From assembly GCF_024710485.1 (NCBI RefSeq), contig NZ_JANJUQ010000007.1:124001-188000 (forward strand): 64,000 nucleotides of DNA. Reading direction: 5' to 3'. Source of the stretch: Flavobacterium sp. (GTDB lineage Bacteria > Bacteroidota > Bacteroidia > Flavobacteriales > Flavobacteriaceae). The position numbers and the translations under genes are program-made. This document shows positions 43,801 to 51,207 of this stretch, one piece after another. Below the pieces are notes generated by a model. It saw only the letters and a program-made list of their open reading frames with translations. It made no database searches and had not been told where the DNA came from. Every line of letters begins with the position of its first letter. Position 1 is the stretch's first letter.

Positions 43801-44216
43801 GGTATAGGTTGCAAAGTAGCCGCTTTTTGTTCAATCGAAGCTAAAAGGAGTTCCGATTGGTTTCGGTCTTGTGACAATTGTAAAAAGTTGGTTAGCTTAT
43901 CGCCTACTTCATTGAAATGATTTCCGATAATGTTGGACGCTTGGTTGTAATCAATTCCCTTTTGCAATTTGAATAGCTTAAACAATGGAAAAAGGATAAA
44001 TCGCAGTAACAGAAACAATTCTACCACCACAAAAAGCACAAACAAAACGGTTCGTGCTGTTGGTTTCAGCCACAAAAAAAATTCAACAAAAAGCGTGAAA
44101 ATAAAATACAGCAAACCAATGCCGACGAAAAATATAGTGCCGCGCAGCAATTCATTGGTGTAAAACTTTCGAATAAAGTCTTCTAACTTCTGATAAATAA
44201 GGGTTGATTTTTCCAA
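40842..44216 (-). CDS. Giant DUF4175 family protein
   Basis: 1124 residues. Three hydrophobic segments near the N-terminus (about residues 22-44, 47-69 and 152-170) are followed by a large extracytoplasmic beta-rich region (about 180-480) and a very long Lys/Glu/Gln coiled-coil region (about 490-760). A Gly/Gln/Lys low-complexity stretch follows (about 925-1010, with repeated GQGQG and KPGQGQ), then a final helical part. I recognise the DUF4175 pattern of Bacteroidota; function is unknown. The topology suggests an inner-membrane anchor with a long periplasmic arm. Confidence 0.85.
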   Translation of the reverse strand: MEKSTLIYQKLEDFIRKFYTNELLRGTIFFVGIGLLYFIFTLFVEFFLWLKPTARTVLFVLFVVVELFLLLRFILFPLFKLFKLQKGIDYNQASNIIGNHFNEVGDKLTNFLQLSQDRNQSELLLASIEQKAATLQPIPFGNAINLGKNKKYLPLAVIPILFFLFFLISGKGEILSQSFNRVVNFKQQFTPPAPFEIVLVNNNLQTEQNKDFLVKVKTVGKVVPENAMIFIGDESYFMETTKAGEFEFVIPKPSEDIAFHIEANEVSSHDYELKVVTVPSIANFEMILNFPSYLNKKPEIIKGTGNAVIPEGTKVTWRMNTLATQKVDWVNDFNRFTFAKQNNVFTLSKSILHNVDYQILTSNNKVQHYEKLNYQISVIKDQFPTITVNNAPDSLKVNKNYVLGQVSDDYGLSKLQIVYYPKDKPNSAKKALINVKKYVYDQFVFAFPSNLPVEEGVSYEYYFEIFDNDAIHNFKSTKSSVFSNRIATETEKQDEMLQQQNDNINSLAKSLKAQDKQLSEMEKLQKMGKEKDNLDYKEQQKVNDFIQRQKQQDEMMKEFSEKMKDNLEQFKTDKKDEKKELLQERFEKTKEELEKNKKLLDELQKLNDKISKEELFEKMQKFQQASKNQTKSLEQLVELTKRYYVEKKAEQIANKLDKLAEKQDKLADKSDENSAEKQEDIKKEFDKLQQELNELDKENKELKSPMDLPNTDEQQKSIDEDMKNAKEQLQKQQKDKAKPKQKSAAKKMKQMSQKMAEQMQSGDMEQMEEDVAMLRQILDNLLAYSFSQEDVMKQFKNLKRGAPSFNKNLKIQQDLKQQFKHVDDSLFAMSLRNPKIAEDVTKEIGNVQYNVDRALENLAEANVSKGNSHQQYAVSAANRLADMLSDVLNSMQMSLQMDGQGQGKPKPGQGQGSGMQLPDIIKKQDGLAEKMKKGMKKVEKPGEGEEGKEGEKPGQGQQGNKPGKGQKGGQSGQGQGNEKGGEQGQDGEGDAKAIMEIYKEQQQLREALAKELKKQGVGGNGQSALDQMKQIEKQLLNKGFNNETLQKVLNLKYELLKLEKAVQQQGQDKKRQSETNKKEFSNQANALPTRLQEYLNSIEILNRQSLPLRSNFNQKVQEYFFKND

Positions 44217-44328
44217 TTTTCAGCCAATCTTTTTTATAACCGATAAATGTACAATTTTTGGCGAATAACCAACGTTAAAAATTTGTCAATGAAAACGCCT
44301 TGAAAATGAAGCGGTAACACGAATCAAA

Positions 44329-44363
44329 AACTTCCAACTTCTAACTTCCAACTTCCAACTTCT
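44329..44363. repeat. CTTCCAACTT word-repeat array
   Basis: Head-to-tail copies of a 10-nt word, CTTCCAACTT and CTAACTTCCA, make up 35 nt of the spacer between the divergent DUF4175 and gltX genes, immediately ahead of the gltX -7 element. The reverse complement of the word, AAGTTGGAAGT, also appears once after folB (51053-51063). Confidence 0.75.
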
Positions 44364-44366
44364 GTT

Positions 44367-44374
44367 TATCTTTG
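44367..44374 (+). promoter_or_regulatory. Putative -7 element of gltX
   Basis: TATCTTTG matches TAnnTTTG and lies 16 nt before the ATG of gltX. The -33 position falls in the word-repeat array, so the array may replace a standard -33 box. Confidence 0.45.
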
Positions 44375-44390
44375 CCGAAAATTTATTAAA

Positions 44391-45902
44391 ATGTCAAGAC
44401 CAGTTAGAGTTCGTTTTGCTCCCAGTCCAACCGGACCATTGCACATTGGCGGCGTGAGAACCGCCTTATTTAATTATTTATTTGCCAAAAAGCACAACGG
44501 TGTATTCTATTTGCGAATTGAAGATACCGACCAAAATCGTTTTGTTCCCGGAGCGGAGCAATACATCTTTGAAGCTTTGGAATGGTTAGGCATTGCGCCG
44601 AGTGAAACCGTTGGGAAAAATGAAAAATTCGGACCTTATCGCCAAAGCGAAAGAAAGCATTTGTACAAACAATATGCGGATCAGTTGGTAAATTCAGGCT
44701 GGGCTTACTATGCTTTTGACACAGCCGAAGCCTTAGACAATCACAGAAAACAACACGAATCCGAAGGGAAAACCTTTATTTACAATTGGCACAACCGTGA
44801 AAAATTAGACACTTCATTAGTTATTTCGGCAACAGAAACCGAAAAAAGAATTGCTAATGGAGAAGCGTATGTGATTCGTTTTAAAACGCCGGTAAATGAA
44901 ACTTTGCATTTACACGATATTATTCGCGGCGATTTGAAGTTTGAAACGAATTTGTTAGACGATAAAGTACTGTTTAAGTCGGATGGTATGCCAACGTACC
45001 ATTTAGCCAATATTGTAGACGACCATTTAATGGAAACTTCACACGTAATTCGCGGAGAAGAATGGTTGCCGAGTTTGCCTTTGCACAGTTTATTATACAA
45101 AGCCTTTGGTTGGGAAGCGCCTGAATTTGCACATTTACCGCTGATATTAAAACCTATCGGAAACGGAAAATTATCCAAACGCGATGGCGATAAAATGGGC
45201 TTTCCGGTATTTCCGTTAGAATGGAAAAGCGAAGAAGGTGTTTCGTCAGGTTACAGAGAAAAAGGATTTTTCCCGGAAGCAGTAGTTAACTTTTTAGCCT
45301 TATTAGGTTGGAATGACGGCACCGACCAGGAAATCTTTTCTTTGGAAGAATTGGCGCAAAAATTCGATTTGAATCGTGTGCACAAAGCCGGAGCCAAATT
45401 TGATCCTGAGAAAAACAAATGGTTCAATCACCACTATTTACAACAACAAAGTGATGCAAGTTTAGCAGAGGTTTTTGAGAAAGATGTAATTGAAAAATTA
45501 GGGAAATGTGATTTCTCCTTTGTCGAAATGACAAAGATTACTGCTTTGATAAAAGAACGAGCCAACTTTGTCTCGGAGTTTTGGGATTTGGCCGATTATT
45601 TCTTTGTAGCGCCTACGGCTTATGATGAAAAAGCCGCTAAAAACTGGAAAGAAGATACGCCACATTTGATGCAACAATTGATATCGGTATTGAAAAATAT
45701 AGGCGATTTTACCTCTGTCAACATCGAAACCATAGTGAAAGATTGGATGACTAAAAACGAGATTGGTATGGGAAAAGTAATGCAACCCTTCCGTTTGAGT
45801 TTGGTTGGCGCGCTCAAAGGACCACATCTTTTTGATATCGTGGAATTGATTGGAAAAGAAGAAACCATCAAGCGATTAGAAAAAGCGATTGCAACATTAT
45901 AA
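44391..45902 (+). CDS. gltX: Glutamate--tRNA ligase
   Basis: 503 residues. It charges tRNA-Glu. The class I HIGH-type motif is PSPTGPLHIGGVRT at the N-terminus, and the KMSKS-type motif is GKLSKRDGD (about residue 262). The catalytic core (about 1-310) and the helical anticodon-binding part (about 340-500) are both present. A discriminating or non-discriminating specificity cannot be read here, but a separate GlnRS gene exists in this window. It is a single gene. Confidence 0.96.
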   Translation: MSRPVRVRFAPSPTGPLHIGGVRTALFNYLFAKKHNGVFYLRIEDTDQNRFVPGAEQYIFEALEWLGIAPSETVGKNEKFGPYRQSERKHLYKQYADQLVNSGWAYYAFDTAEALDNHRKQHESEGKTFIYNWHNREKLDTSLVISATETEKRIANGEAYVIRFKTPVNETLHLHDIIRGDLKFETNLLDDKVLFKSDGMPTYHLANIVDDHLMETSHVIRGEEWLPSLPLHSLLYKAFGWEAPEFAHLPLILKPIGNGKLSKRDGDKMGFPVFPLEWKSEEGVSSGYREKGFFPEAVVNFLALLGWNDGTDQEIFSLEELAQKFDLNRVHKAGAKFDPEKNKWFNHHYLQQQSDASLAEVFEKDVIEKLGKCDFSFVEMTKITALIKERANFVSEFWDLADYFFVAPTAYDEKAAKNWKEDTPHLMQQLISVLKNIGDFTSVNIETIVKDWMTKNEIGMGKVMQPFRLSLVGALKGPHLFDIVELIGKEETIKRLEKAIATL

Positions 45903-45904
45903 AA

Positions 45905-45934
45905 GAAAAGCCCCGAAATTCGGGGCTTTTTTTA
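45905..45934. terminator. Intrinsic terminator of gltX (bidirectional)
   Basis: AAAAGCCCCGAA pairs with TTCGGGGCTTTT, with T-runs on both sides. It separates gltX from the convergent outer-membrane protein gene, whose stop overlaps its right edge. Confidence 0.92.
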
Positions 45935-46576
45935 TAAATTGATAATGACTTGGCCGTTAATACTTCCTAAATTCCCTTTGAATTTATCGCCATTATTCAA
46001 CGCTTTTAAAGCATCGTCTTTGTTGAGTTTATTTAAGATATTGATAAATCCGTATTCGTAAAAAATCACCGCTCTTAACGTTCGGCTTCCGGCCGAGCAA
46101 CCCAAGTAAAAATTACCGCTTACCGGCGAAATATCTACAATTTGATTGGCAGTTAATAAAGTTCCTTTTAAAATTCGGTTTTCATCGGTGGGATCCACTT
46201 TGAGTTTTCCGTTGATTTGTAACACCGGACCAAAATCCAGAGAAACATGGTCTTCCACTACATTGTAACTGAACAAAACCCGTACTTGAACGCCTTGAAT
46301 ATTATACTTAATATCTTGATTTAAAGAGGATTTCAACGAAAAGTTGTTGCTGAAAAATTGCATTCCGTAAATCATACTCCAATTGTTGTAATAGTTGCCG
46401 CGAACCGAAAGTCCTCCCGCAAAACCCATACCTGGAGAAGTTTTAAAATTATTGGTAAATAAAGTTGTCTGAGAAATTCCGGCTGAAATTCCAATACGGT
46501 TTCCGTCTCTGTTCCCGTATTGTGCGTAACCTAATGTCGTGGCAAATAACAAAAGGGCGATAAGTTTTTTGTTCAT
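45932..46576 (-). CDS. Outer-membrane beta-barrel (PorT-like) protein
   Basis: About 214 residues from MNKKLIALLLFA; the upstream ATG adds nine residues. A signal peptide ends near YAQ (about residue 19). The mature part has eight or more amphipathic strands with aromatic ends (GISAGISQTTLF, GLSVRGNYYNN, VRVLFSYN, SGNFYLGCSAG), the usual small outer-membrane barrel of Bacteroidota. Function is unknown. Confidence 0.85.
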   Translation of the reverse strand: MNKKLIALLLFATTLGYAQYGNRDGNRIGISAGISQTTLFTNNFKTSPGMGFAGGLSVRGNYYNNWSMIYGMQFFSNNFSLKSSLNQDIKYNIQGVQVRVLFSYNVVEDHVSLDFGPVLQINGKLKVDPTDENRILKGTLLTANQIVDISPVSGNFYLGCSAGSRTLRAVIFYEYGFINILNKLNKDDALKALNNGDKFKGNLGSINGQVIINL

Positions 46577-46593
46577 GTAAAGTTGATTGTTAA

Positions 46594-46620
46594 TTTGTAA
46601 CAAACTTACATATATTTTCG
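46594..46620 (+). promoter_or_regulatory. Putative promoter of SPFH gene
   Basis: TTTG (46594-46597) is followed at a near-standard distance by TATATTTTCG (46611-46620), an imperfect -7 match. The SPFH ATG lies 35 nt downstream. It overlaps the leader of the divergent outer-membrane gene. Confidence 0.35.
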
Positions 46621-46655
46621 TACAACCTATTTTAAACTCTAAAATTTACAACATT

Positions 46656-47642
46656 ATGGAATTTATTATTATCCCAATTGTATTTGGTGTTCTTTTTCTG
46701 TTCTCTTGCTTTTTTACTGTAAAGCAACAAACGGCTGTAGTCGTAGAACGATTCGGTAAATTTTTGAGCATCCGAAACTCGGGTTTGCAACTTAAAATTC
46801 CTGTAATTGACCGAATTGCCGGTCGCGTGAATTTGAGAATTCAACAATTAGATGTCATCATCGAAACCAAAACCAAAGACAACGTATTCGTAAAAATGAA
46901 AGTGTCGGTTCAGTTTAAAGTCATCCAAGAAAAAGTATACGAAGCATTCTATAAATTAGAATATCCGCACGATCAAATCACCGCTTATGTATTTGACGTA
47001 GTTCGTGCCGAAGTGCCAAAACTCAAATTAGACGATGTTTTTGAAAGAAAAGACGATATCGCTATAGCTGTAAAACGCGAATTAAATGAGGCGATGATGA
47101 CGTATGGTTACGATATTATCAACACCTTGGTGACTGATATTGATCCGGATATGCAGGTAAAAAATGCTATGAACCGAATTAATGCTGCCGACAGAGAAAA
47201 AACAGCAGCCGAATTTGAATCAGAAGCCCAAAGAATTCGCATTGTGGCGAAAGCTAAAGCTGAAGCTGAAAGCAAGCGTTTACAAGGTCAAGGTATAGCC
47301 GATCAAAGAAGAGAAATTGCACGCGGTTTGGTAGAAAGTGTGGAAGTATTGAACAACGTAGGCATCAATTCGCAAGAAGCTTCAGCTTTAATTGTAGTAA
47401 CACAACATTACGATACATTGCAGGCTATTGGTGCCGACACAAACTCGAATTTGATTTTGTTGCCGAATTCACCTCAAGCCGGAAGCGATATGTTGAATAA
47501 TATGGTAGCGAGTTTTACTGCCAGTAACCAAGTAGGCGAAGTGATGAAAAACACCCCTAAACGCATCAAAAAGAAAGATGATCACACATCAACCGATTAC
47601 AATCCGTCTGATACTTCAAACCCAACAGAACCTACTAATTAA
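46656..47642 (+). CDS. SPFH/stomatin-family membrane protein
   Basis: 328 residues from MEFIIIPIVF; the frame runs 23 codons upstream with no pattern. One N-terminal membrane segment (about 3-21) is followed by an SPFH domain (FTVKQQTAVVVERFGKFLSI, then VKNAMNRINAADREKTAAEF) and a coiled coil rich in AKAEAESKRLQGQGIA. This resembles E. coli QmcA and stomatins, which organise membrane microdomains and protease complexes. A neighbouring NfeD gene is absent. The tail is Asp/Ser/Thr-rich. Confidence 0.9.
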   Translation: MEFIIIPIVFGVLFLFSCFFTVKQQTAVVVERFGKFLSIRNSGLQLKIPVIDRIAGRVNLRIQQLDVIIETKTKDNVFVKMKVSVQFKVIQEKVYEAFYKLEYPHDQITAYVFDVVRAEVPKLKLDDVFERKDDIAIAVKRELNEAMMTYGYDIINTLVTDIDPDMQVKNAMNRINAADREKTAAEFESEAQRIRIVAKAKAEAESKRLQGQGIADQRREIARGLVESVEVLNNVGINSQEASALIVVTQHYDTLQAIGADTNSNLILLPNSPQAGSDMLNNMVASFTASNQVGEVMKNTPKRIKKKDDHTSTDYNPSDTSNPTEPTN

Positions 47643-47657
47643 TCATAGGGAAAACAA

Positions 47658-47688
47658 AAAAAAGAGGCTTAATCGCCTCTTTTTCTGT
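47658..47688. terminator. Intrinsic terminator (bidirectional)
   Basis: AAAGAGGC pairs with GCCTCTTT around a 6-nt loop with T-runs on both strands. The stop codon of the minus-strand small protein lies in the loop, so the hairpin is shared by the convergent SPFH and small-protein genes. Confidence 0.85.
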
Positions 47689-47929
47689 TTATAAACCAAC
47701 TGATTATGTACGGTAATGCTATCTTTAAAATGCTCCCTAAAGCACCGGAAAACACTTTTTTATACACCGTATAAAAACCTTGAGCCGGTTCGGAAGGAAA
47801 AACACTTTCCTTGGTTTTCTCATAGCTGAGTTTCATCTTTTGGAAATAGATTTCTTTTTCCAATTTCAGAATCTCTAAATCGTGCTCAATCTCGGCGTAA
47901 GATGAATATTTTTTAGGCTGCATAATCAA
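47669..47929 (-). CDS. Small flavobacterial protein (DUF6327-like)
   Basis: 86 residues, or 84 from the second Met. It begins with KKYSSYAEIEHDLEILKLEKEI (a helix with heptads) and ends with a hydrophobic segment SILKIALPYIISWFINRK that could anchor it in the membrane. I associate it with a flavobacterial family that accompanies YtxH and holin-like proteins, but am not certain of the family name. Its start overlaps the holin-like gene's stop, making it third in the operon. Confidence 0.75.
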   Translation of the reverse strand: MIMQPKKYSSYAEIEHDLEILKLEKEIYFQKMKLSYEKTKESVFPSEPAQGFYTVYKKVFSGALGSILKIALPYIISWFINRKRGD

Positions 47930-48276
47930 TCGTTAAAAAATATTTCGGAGAATTTTTCTAAAATCGGACCTTCTACTATTTTGTCTTTGACTAAAGTTAA
48001 CAATACTGCAACAATAGCATAAAACCCTGCAATAGCCAAAAAACCGAGCGGATAACTGTTGAACCATTGCCCTAAGGCTAAAGCTCCAGCAATGGAAACA
48101 AACAACAAAACAATGGTCAAACACAAGGCAATCAACAGAAACTTGACCATTAACGTGGTCGACTTCATGGCTACTTTAAAACCCCAAAGTTTATAATAGG
48201 CCAAACTGGTTTCTACGTACGCTTTGGCGTTCTGCTGAATATCTTCTACATTTTCTTTAATTTCATCAAAAGGCAT
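47926..48276 (-). CDS. Holin-III-like membrane protein
   Basis: 116 residues with two clear membrane segments (about 43-68 and 76-97) and an N-terminal amphipathic helix (EIKENVEDIQQNAKAYVETS). This matches the 'phage holin family protein' annotation in Flavobacteriia, a family unrelated in function to phage lysis here because no phage genes are near. It sits between the YtxH gene (1-nt overlap) and the DUF6327-like gene. Confidence 0.8.
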   Translation of the reverse strand: MPFDEIKENVEDIQQNAKAYVETSLAYYKLWGFKVAMKSTTLMVKFLLIALCLTIVLLFVSIAGALALGQWFNSYPLGFLAIAGFYAIVAVLLTLVKDKIVEGPILEKFSEIFFND

Positions 48277-48605
48277 TACTTCTGTAATTTAGCGTTTTGT
48301 TTTTTAAGTTCGGCTAATTTTTCTTCTAAAAAAATAATGGCTTCCTCTGCTTTGTAACTTGATTTTGATAACAAGTTTTCAACGGTTTCTTTTAACTCAT
48401 CTTTGGTTTGAGAAAATTTTTCTTTGGCTTCTTCTTCAGCCGAGTTGAATTTGGATTTTACTTCATCTTTCAAATCGTCCAAACTGTTTTTAATTTTTTC
48501 TCTAGTTTTCGATCCTTTGTCAGGCGCAAACAAAATTCCGATACCTATTCCGATGGCAGCTCCGGCTAAAAGTGCCAAAACACTGTCGCTACTTCTTCCA
48601 GACAT
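48276..48605 (-). CDS. YtxH domain protein
   Basis: 109 residues: an N-terminal glycine-rich membrane segment (LALLAGAAIGIGIGILFAPD, about residues 9-28) followed by a charged helix with KTREKIKNSLDDLKDEVKSK repeats and a final Lys-rich end. This is the YtxH pattern, associated with general or envelope stress in Firmicutes and Bacteroidota. First gene of the three-gene block. Confidence 0.88.
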   Translation of the reverse strand: MSGRSSDSVLALLAGAAIGIGIGILFAPDKGSKTREKIKNSLDDLKDEVKSKFNSAEEEAKEKFSQTKDELKETVENLLSKSSYKAEEAIIFLEEKLAELKKQNAKLQK

Positions 48606-48825
48606 AATTTTGAAATTTTTAATTGACTTAAAGTTACGAAAAATTTGTCTAAAAGCAGTTAATTAAGAAAAAATGATTTTAAAGCGCTGTAAAAGAAGTT
48701 TACAATTAACTGTATAAAATCACCTTAAGTATTTTTAAAAATCAAATAAAACCAATTTATGAAGGTCGATTTTAATCAGATGAAATTATATAAATTTTAA
48801 AAACTATAATTTTTAACAATAATAG

Positions 48826-48854
48826 AAAAAGCCCGCTATTATGCAGGCTTTTTA
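48826..48854 (-). terminator. Intrinsic terminator of glnS
   Basis: On the minus strand AAAAAGCC pairs with GGCTTTTT around a 12-nt loop, with a T-run following. It lies just after the glnS stop at 48876. Confidence 0.8.
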
Positions 48855-48875
48855 TTTATATTCTCTATACTGAAA

Positions 48876-50561
48876 TTATTCTTTGCTTTCTACTTTAGCC
48901 CAAGTATCTCTTAAGCCAACTGTTTTATTAAAAACCAATTTTTCGGCTGACGAATCTTTATCCACACAAAAATATCCCAAACGTTGGAATTGGAATTGGT
49001 CTAAATTTTTAGCCGATTGCAAACTTGGTTCCACATAACCAGTTATCACTTCTAATGAATTCGGATTGATAAATTCTTTAAAGTCGATTTCTTTGTTGCC
49101 ATCCGGACTTTCATGGGTAAACAATCGATCGTATACACGAACTTCGGCTGGAATAGCATGATTGATAGCAACCCAGTGAATCGTTCCTTTTACTTTTCTT
49201 TGAGACGCTTCTGTACCGCTTCCGCTTCGAGAATCGGTGTCATACGTACAATGAATTTCGGTAATGTTTCCGTTTTCGTCTTTGATAACGCTTTCACCTT
49301 TAATGATATAGGCATTTTTTAAACGCACTTCCGTGCCTAAAGTCAGACGGAAAAACTTCTTGTTGGCTTCTTCCTGAAAATCTTCTCTTTCGATATATAA
49401 TTCTTTAGAAAAAGGCACTTTTCTATAGGTCATCACTTCTTCTTCCGGATTATTCTCGGCTTCTAACCATTCTTCCTGACCTTCAGGATAATTGGTAATG
49501 ACCAATTTCACCGGATTCAAAACCGCCATTACACGGGGTGCGGTTTTGTTTAATTCTTCGCGAACACAGAATTCCAATAACGAAACATCAATCAAATTGG
49601 TACGCTTGGCAATTCCGATGGTTTTAGCAAAGTTTCGGATAGCCATTGGCGGATAACCACGACGACGCATTCCGGAAATGGTACTCATTCGAGGATCATC
49701 CCAGCCACTAACATGCTTTTCTTCAACCAATTGCAATAGCTTACGTTTAGAAACCACCGTGTGTGATAAATTTCTTCTGGCGAATTCTCTTTGTTTCGGA
49801 CGTACTTTAGCCTCATCGTACACTTGGTCTAAAAACCAGTCGTATAACTCACGATGCGGTAAAAATTCAAGTGTACAAAACGAGTGAGAAATCTGTTCTA
49901 AATAATCACTTTCGCCGTGTGCCCAGTCATACATTGGATAAATACACCAATCATTTCCTGTACGGTGATGGTGCTTTTTTAAGATGCGATACATAATTGG
50001 ATCACGCATCAACATATTGGGAGAAGCCATGTCGATTTTAGCACGTAAAATGTGCGTTCCCTCTTCAAATTCGCCATTTTTCATTCGTTCAAAAAGGTCT
50101 AAATTCTCTTCCACTGAACGATCTCGGTAAGGAGAATTGGTTCCGACTTGCGTTGGTGTCCCTTTTTGTTTGGCCATTTCTTCAGAAGTTTGGCTGTCTA
50201 CATAGGCCTTTCCTTTCTTGATGAACTCTACAGCCCAATCGTATAATTGTTGGAAATAATCAGAAGCATAACATTCGTTAGCCCATTGATAACCTAACCA
50301 TTCGATATCTTTTTTAATAGCATCAACATATTCCTGCTCTTCTTTGGCGGGATTGGTATCATCAAAACGCAAATTTACAGGCGCCTGATAATCAATTCCT
50401 AAACCAAAGTTTAAACAAATCGCACTGGCATGACCAACGTGTAAATACCCGTTAGGTTCCGGCGGAAAACGAAAACGCAATTTGTCTTTCGACAAACCGT
50501 TTTTCAAATCTTCTTCAATAATTTGTTCGAGGAAATTAAGTGACTTCTCTTCTGTTGCCAT
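48876..50561 (-). CDS. glnS: Glutamine--tRNA ligase
   Basis: 561 residues, matching GlnRS. The HIGH motif is PPEPNGYLHVGHAS, the KMSKS counterpart is TVVSKRKLLQLVEE, and the ILRAKIDMASPN and KETDGRSGSGTEA-like blocks (DTDSRSGSGTEAS) are the GlnRS-specific parts. It charges tRNA-Gln directly. GlnRS is rarer in bacteria than GluRS with amidation; its presence here with GltX is usual for Flavobacteriaceae. A single gene, its upstream spacer holds a word repeat. Confidence 0.96.
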   Translation of the reverse strand: MATEEKSLNFLEQIIEEDLKNGLSKDKLRFRFPPEPNGYLHVGHASAICLNFGLGIDYQAPVNLRFDDTNPAKEEQEYVDAIKKDIEWLGYQWANECYASDYFQQLYDWAVEFIKKGKAYVDSQTSEEMAKQKGTPTQVGTNSPYRDRSVEENLDLFERMKNGEFEEGTHILRAKIDMASPNMLMRDPIMYRILKKHHHRTGNDWCIYPMYDWAHGESDYLEQISHSFCTLEFLPHRELYDWFLDQVYDEAKVRPKQREFARRNLSHTVVSKRKLLQLVEEKHVSGWDDPRMSTISGMRRRGYPPMAIRNFAKTIGIAKRTNLIDVSLLEFCVREELNKTAPRVMAVLNPVKLVITNYPEGQEEWLEAENNPEEEVMTYRKVPFSKELYIEREDFQEEANKKFFRLTLGTEVRLKNAYIIKGESVIKDENGNITEIHCTYDTDSRSGSGTEASQRKVKGTIHWVAINHAIPAEVRVYDRLFTHESPDGNKEIDFKEFINPNSLEVITGYVEPSLQSAKNLDQFQFQRLGYFCVDKDSSAEKLVFNKTVGLRDTWAKVESKE

Positions 50562-50597
50562 TATTTTTGTAATTTTAGCAAAGATATTAAAAACGTT

Positions 50598-50660
50598 ACG
50601 AGTTACAAGTTACGGATTGTAAGTTTGTTTACATCCAAACAACTTAAAACTAACAACTCG
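50598..50660. repeat. Inverted word repeat before folB
   Basis: CGAGTTACAAGTTACGG is followed about 45 nt later by AACAACTCG, so the two ends are inverted; in between are further AAGTT and AACTT words. It fills the glnS-folB spacer where the two genes are divergent. Confidence 0.5.
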
Positions 50661-50678
50661 AAACCAGAAACTTAACCT

Positions 50679-51038
50679 ATGGGAACAATTAAATTACAAA
50701 ATATCAGGACTTTTTCGTTTCACGGCTGTTTGGAAGAAGAAGGTCGCATTGGTTCAGATTACAGAGTGGACTTGGAAGTGAAAACCGATTTAAGAAAATC
50801 ATCGGTAAGTGATGACTTGAAAGACACAGTAGATTATGTTCTTTTAAACAAGATTGTTGTGGAAGAAATGGCAATTCGTTCAAAATTATTAGAACATGTA
50901 GCACAGCGAATCGTAACCAGAATCTTTAAAGAAATTCCATCCGTTTCCCGAATTGTATTAGCAGTTTCCAAACTCAATCCACCAATAGGCGGTGATGTTG
51001 AAGCAGTTACTATTGAATTGGAAGAGTACAGAAGTTAA
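50679..51038 (+). CDS. folB: Dihydroneopterin aldolase
   Basis: 119 residues, the FolB size. It cleaves 7,8-dihydroneopterin in folate synthesis. The family pattern is visible in IRTFSFHGCLEEEGRIGSDY near the N-terminus, DYVLLNKIVVEEM in the middle and VSKLNPPIGGDVEAV near the end, with the conserved Glu and Lys. It is a single gene upstream of tRNA-Cys. Confidence 0.93.
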   Translation: MGTIKLQNIRTFSFHGCLEEEGRIGSDYRVDLEVKTDLRKSSVSDDLKDTVDYVLLNKIVVEEMAIRSKLLEHVAQRIVTRIFKEIPSVSRIVLAVSKLNPPIGGDVEAVTIELEEYRS

Positions 51039-51098
51039 GTACAAATTCCAAAGTTGGAAGTACATAGGAATAATAGAAAACTTTTTAGCTTTTGCTTA

Positions 51099-51126
51099 TT
51101 GCCTTTTAACTTTTTTAGTATATTTG
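51099..51126 (+). promoter_or_regulatory. Promoter of tRNA-Cys
   Basis: TTG (51099-51101) and TATATTTG (51119-51126) are separated by 17 nt, matching the Bacteroidota -33/-7 layout. The -7 box ends 10 nt before the mature 5' end of the tRNA. Confidence 0.6.
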
Positions 51127-51136
51127 CCGTCCAACT

Positions 51137-51207
51137 GGCATCGTGGCCGAGTGGCTAGGCACCGGTCTGCAAAACCGTATACTCCGGTTCGAATCCGGAC
51201 GATGCCT
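51137..51207 (+). tRNA. tRNA-Cys (GCA)
   Basis: 71 nt with a full cloverleaf: the acceptor stem GGCATCG / CGATGCC pairs perfectly, with the discriminator U. The anticodon loop is CTGCAAA with anticodon GCA, and the T-arm CCGGTTCGAATCCGG is canonical. No CCA is encoded. The 3' end is followed by an unusual array of partial copies of the same T-arm. Confidence 0.97.

Noticed and set aside
44780..45178. 132-residue frame opposite gltX
   Set aside because: Antisense to a core tRNA ligase; no recognisable domain.
47926..48276. Prophage remnant, suggested by the holin-like gene
   Set aside because: No other phage gene nearby; the gene is in a small envelope operon and the family is common in flavobacterial chromosomes.
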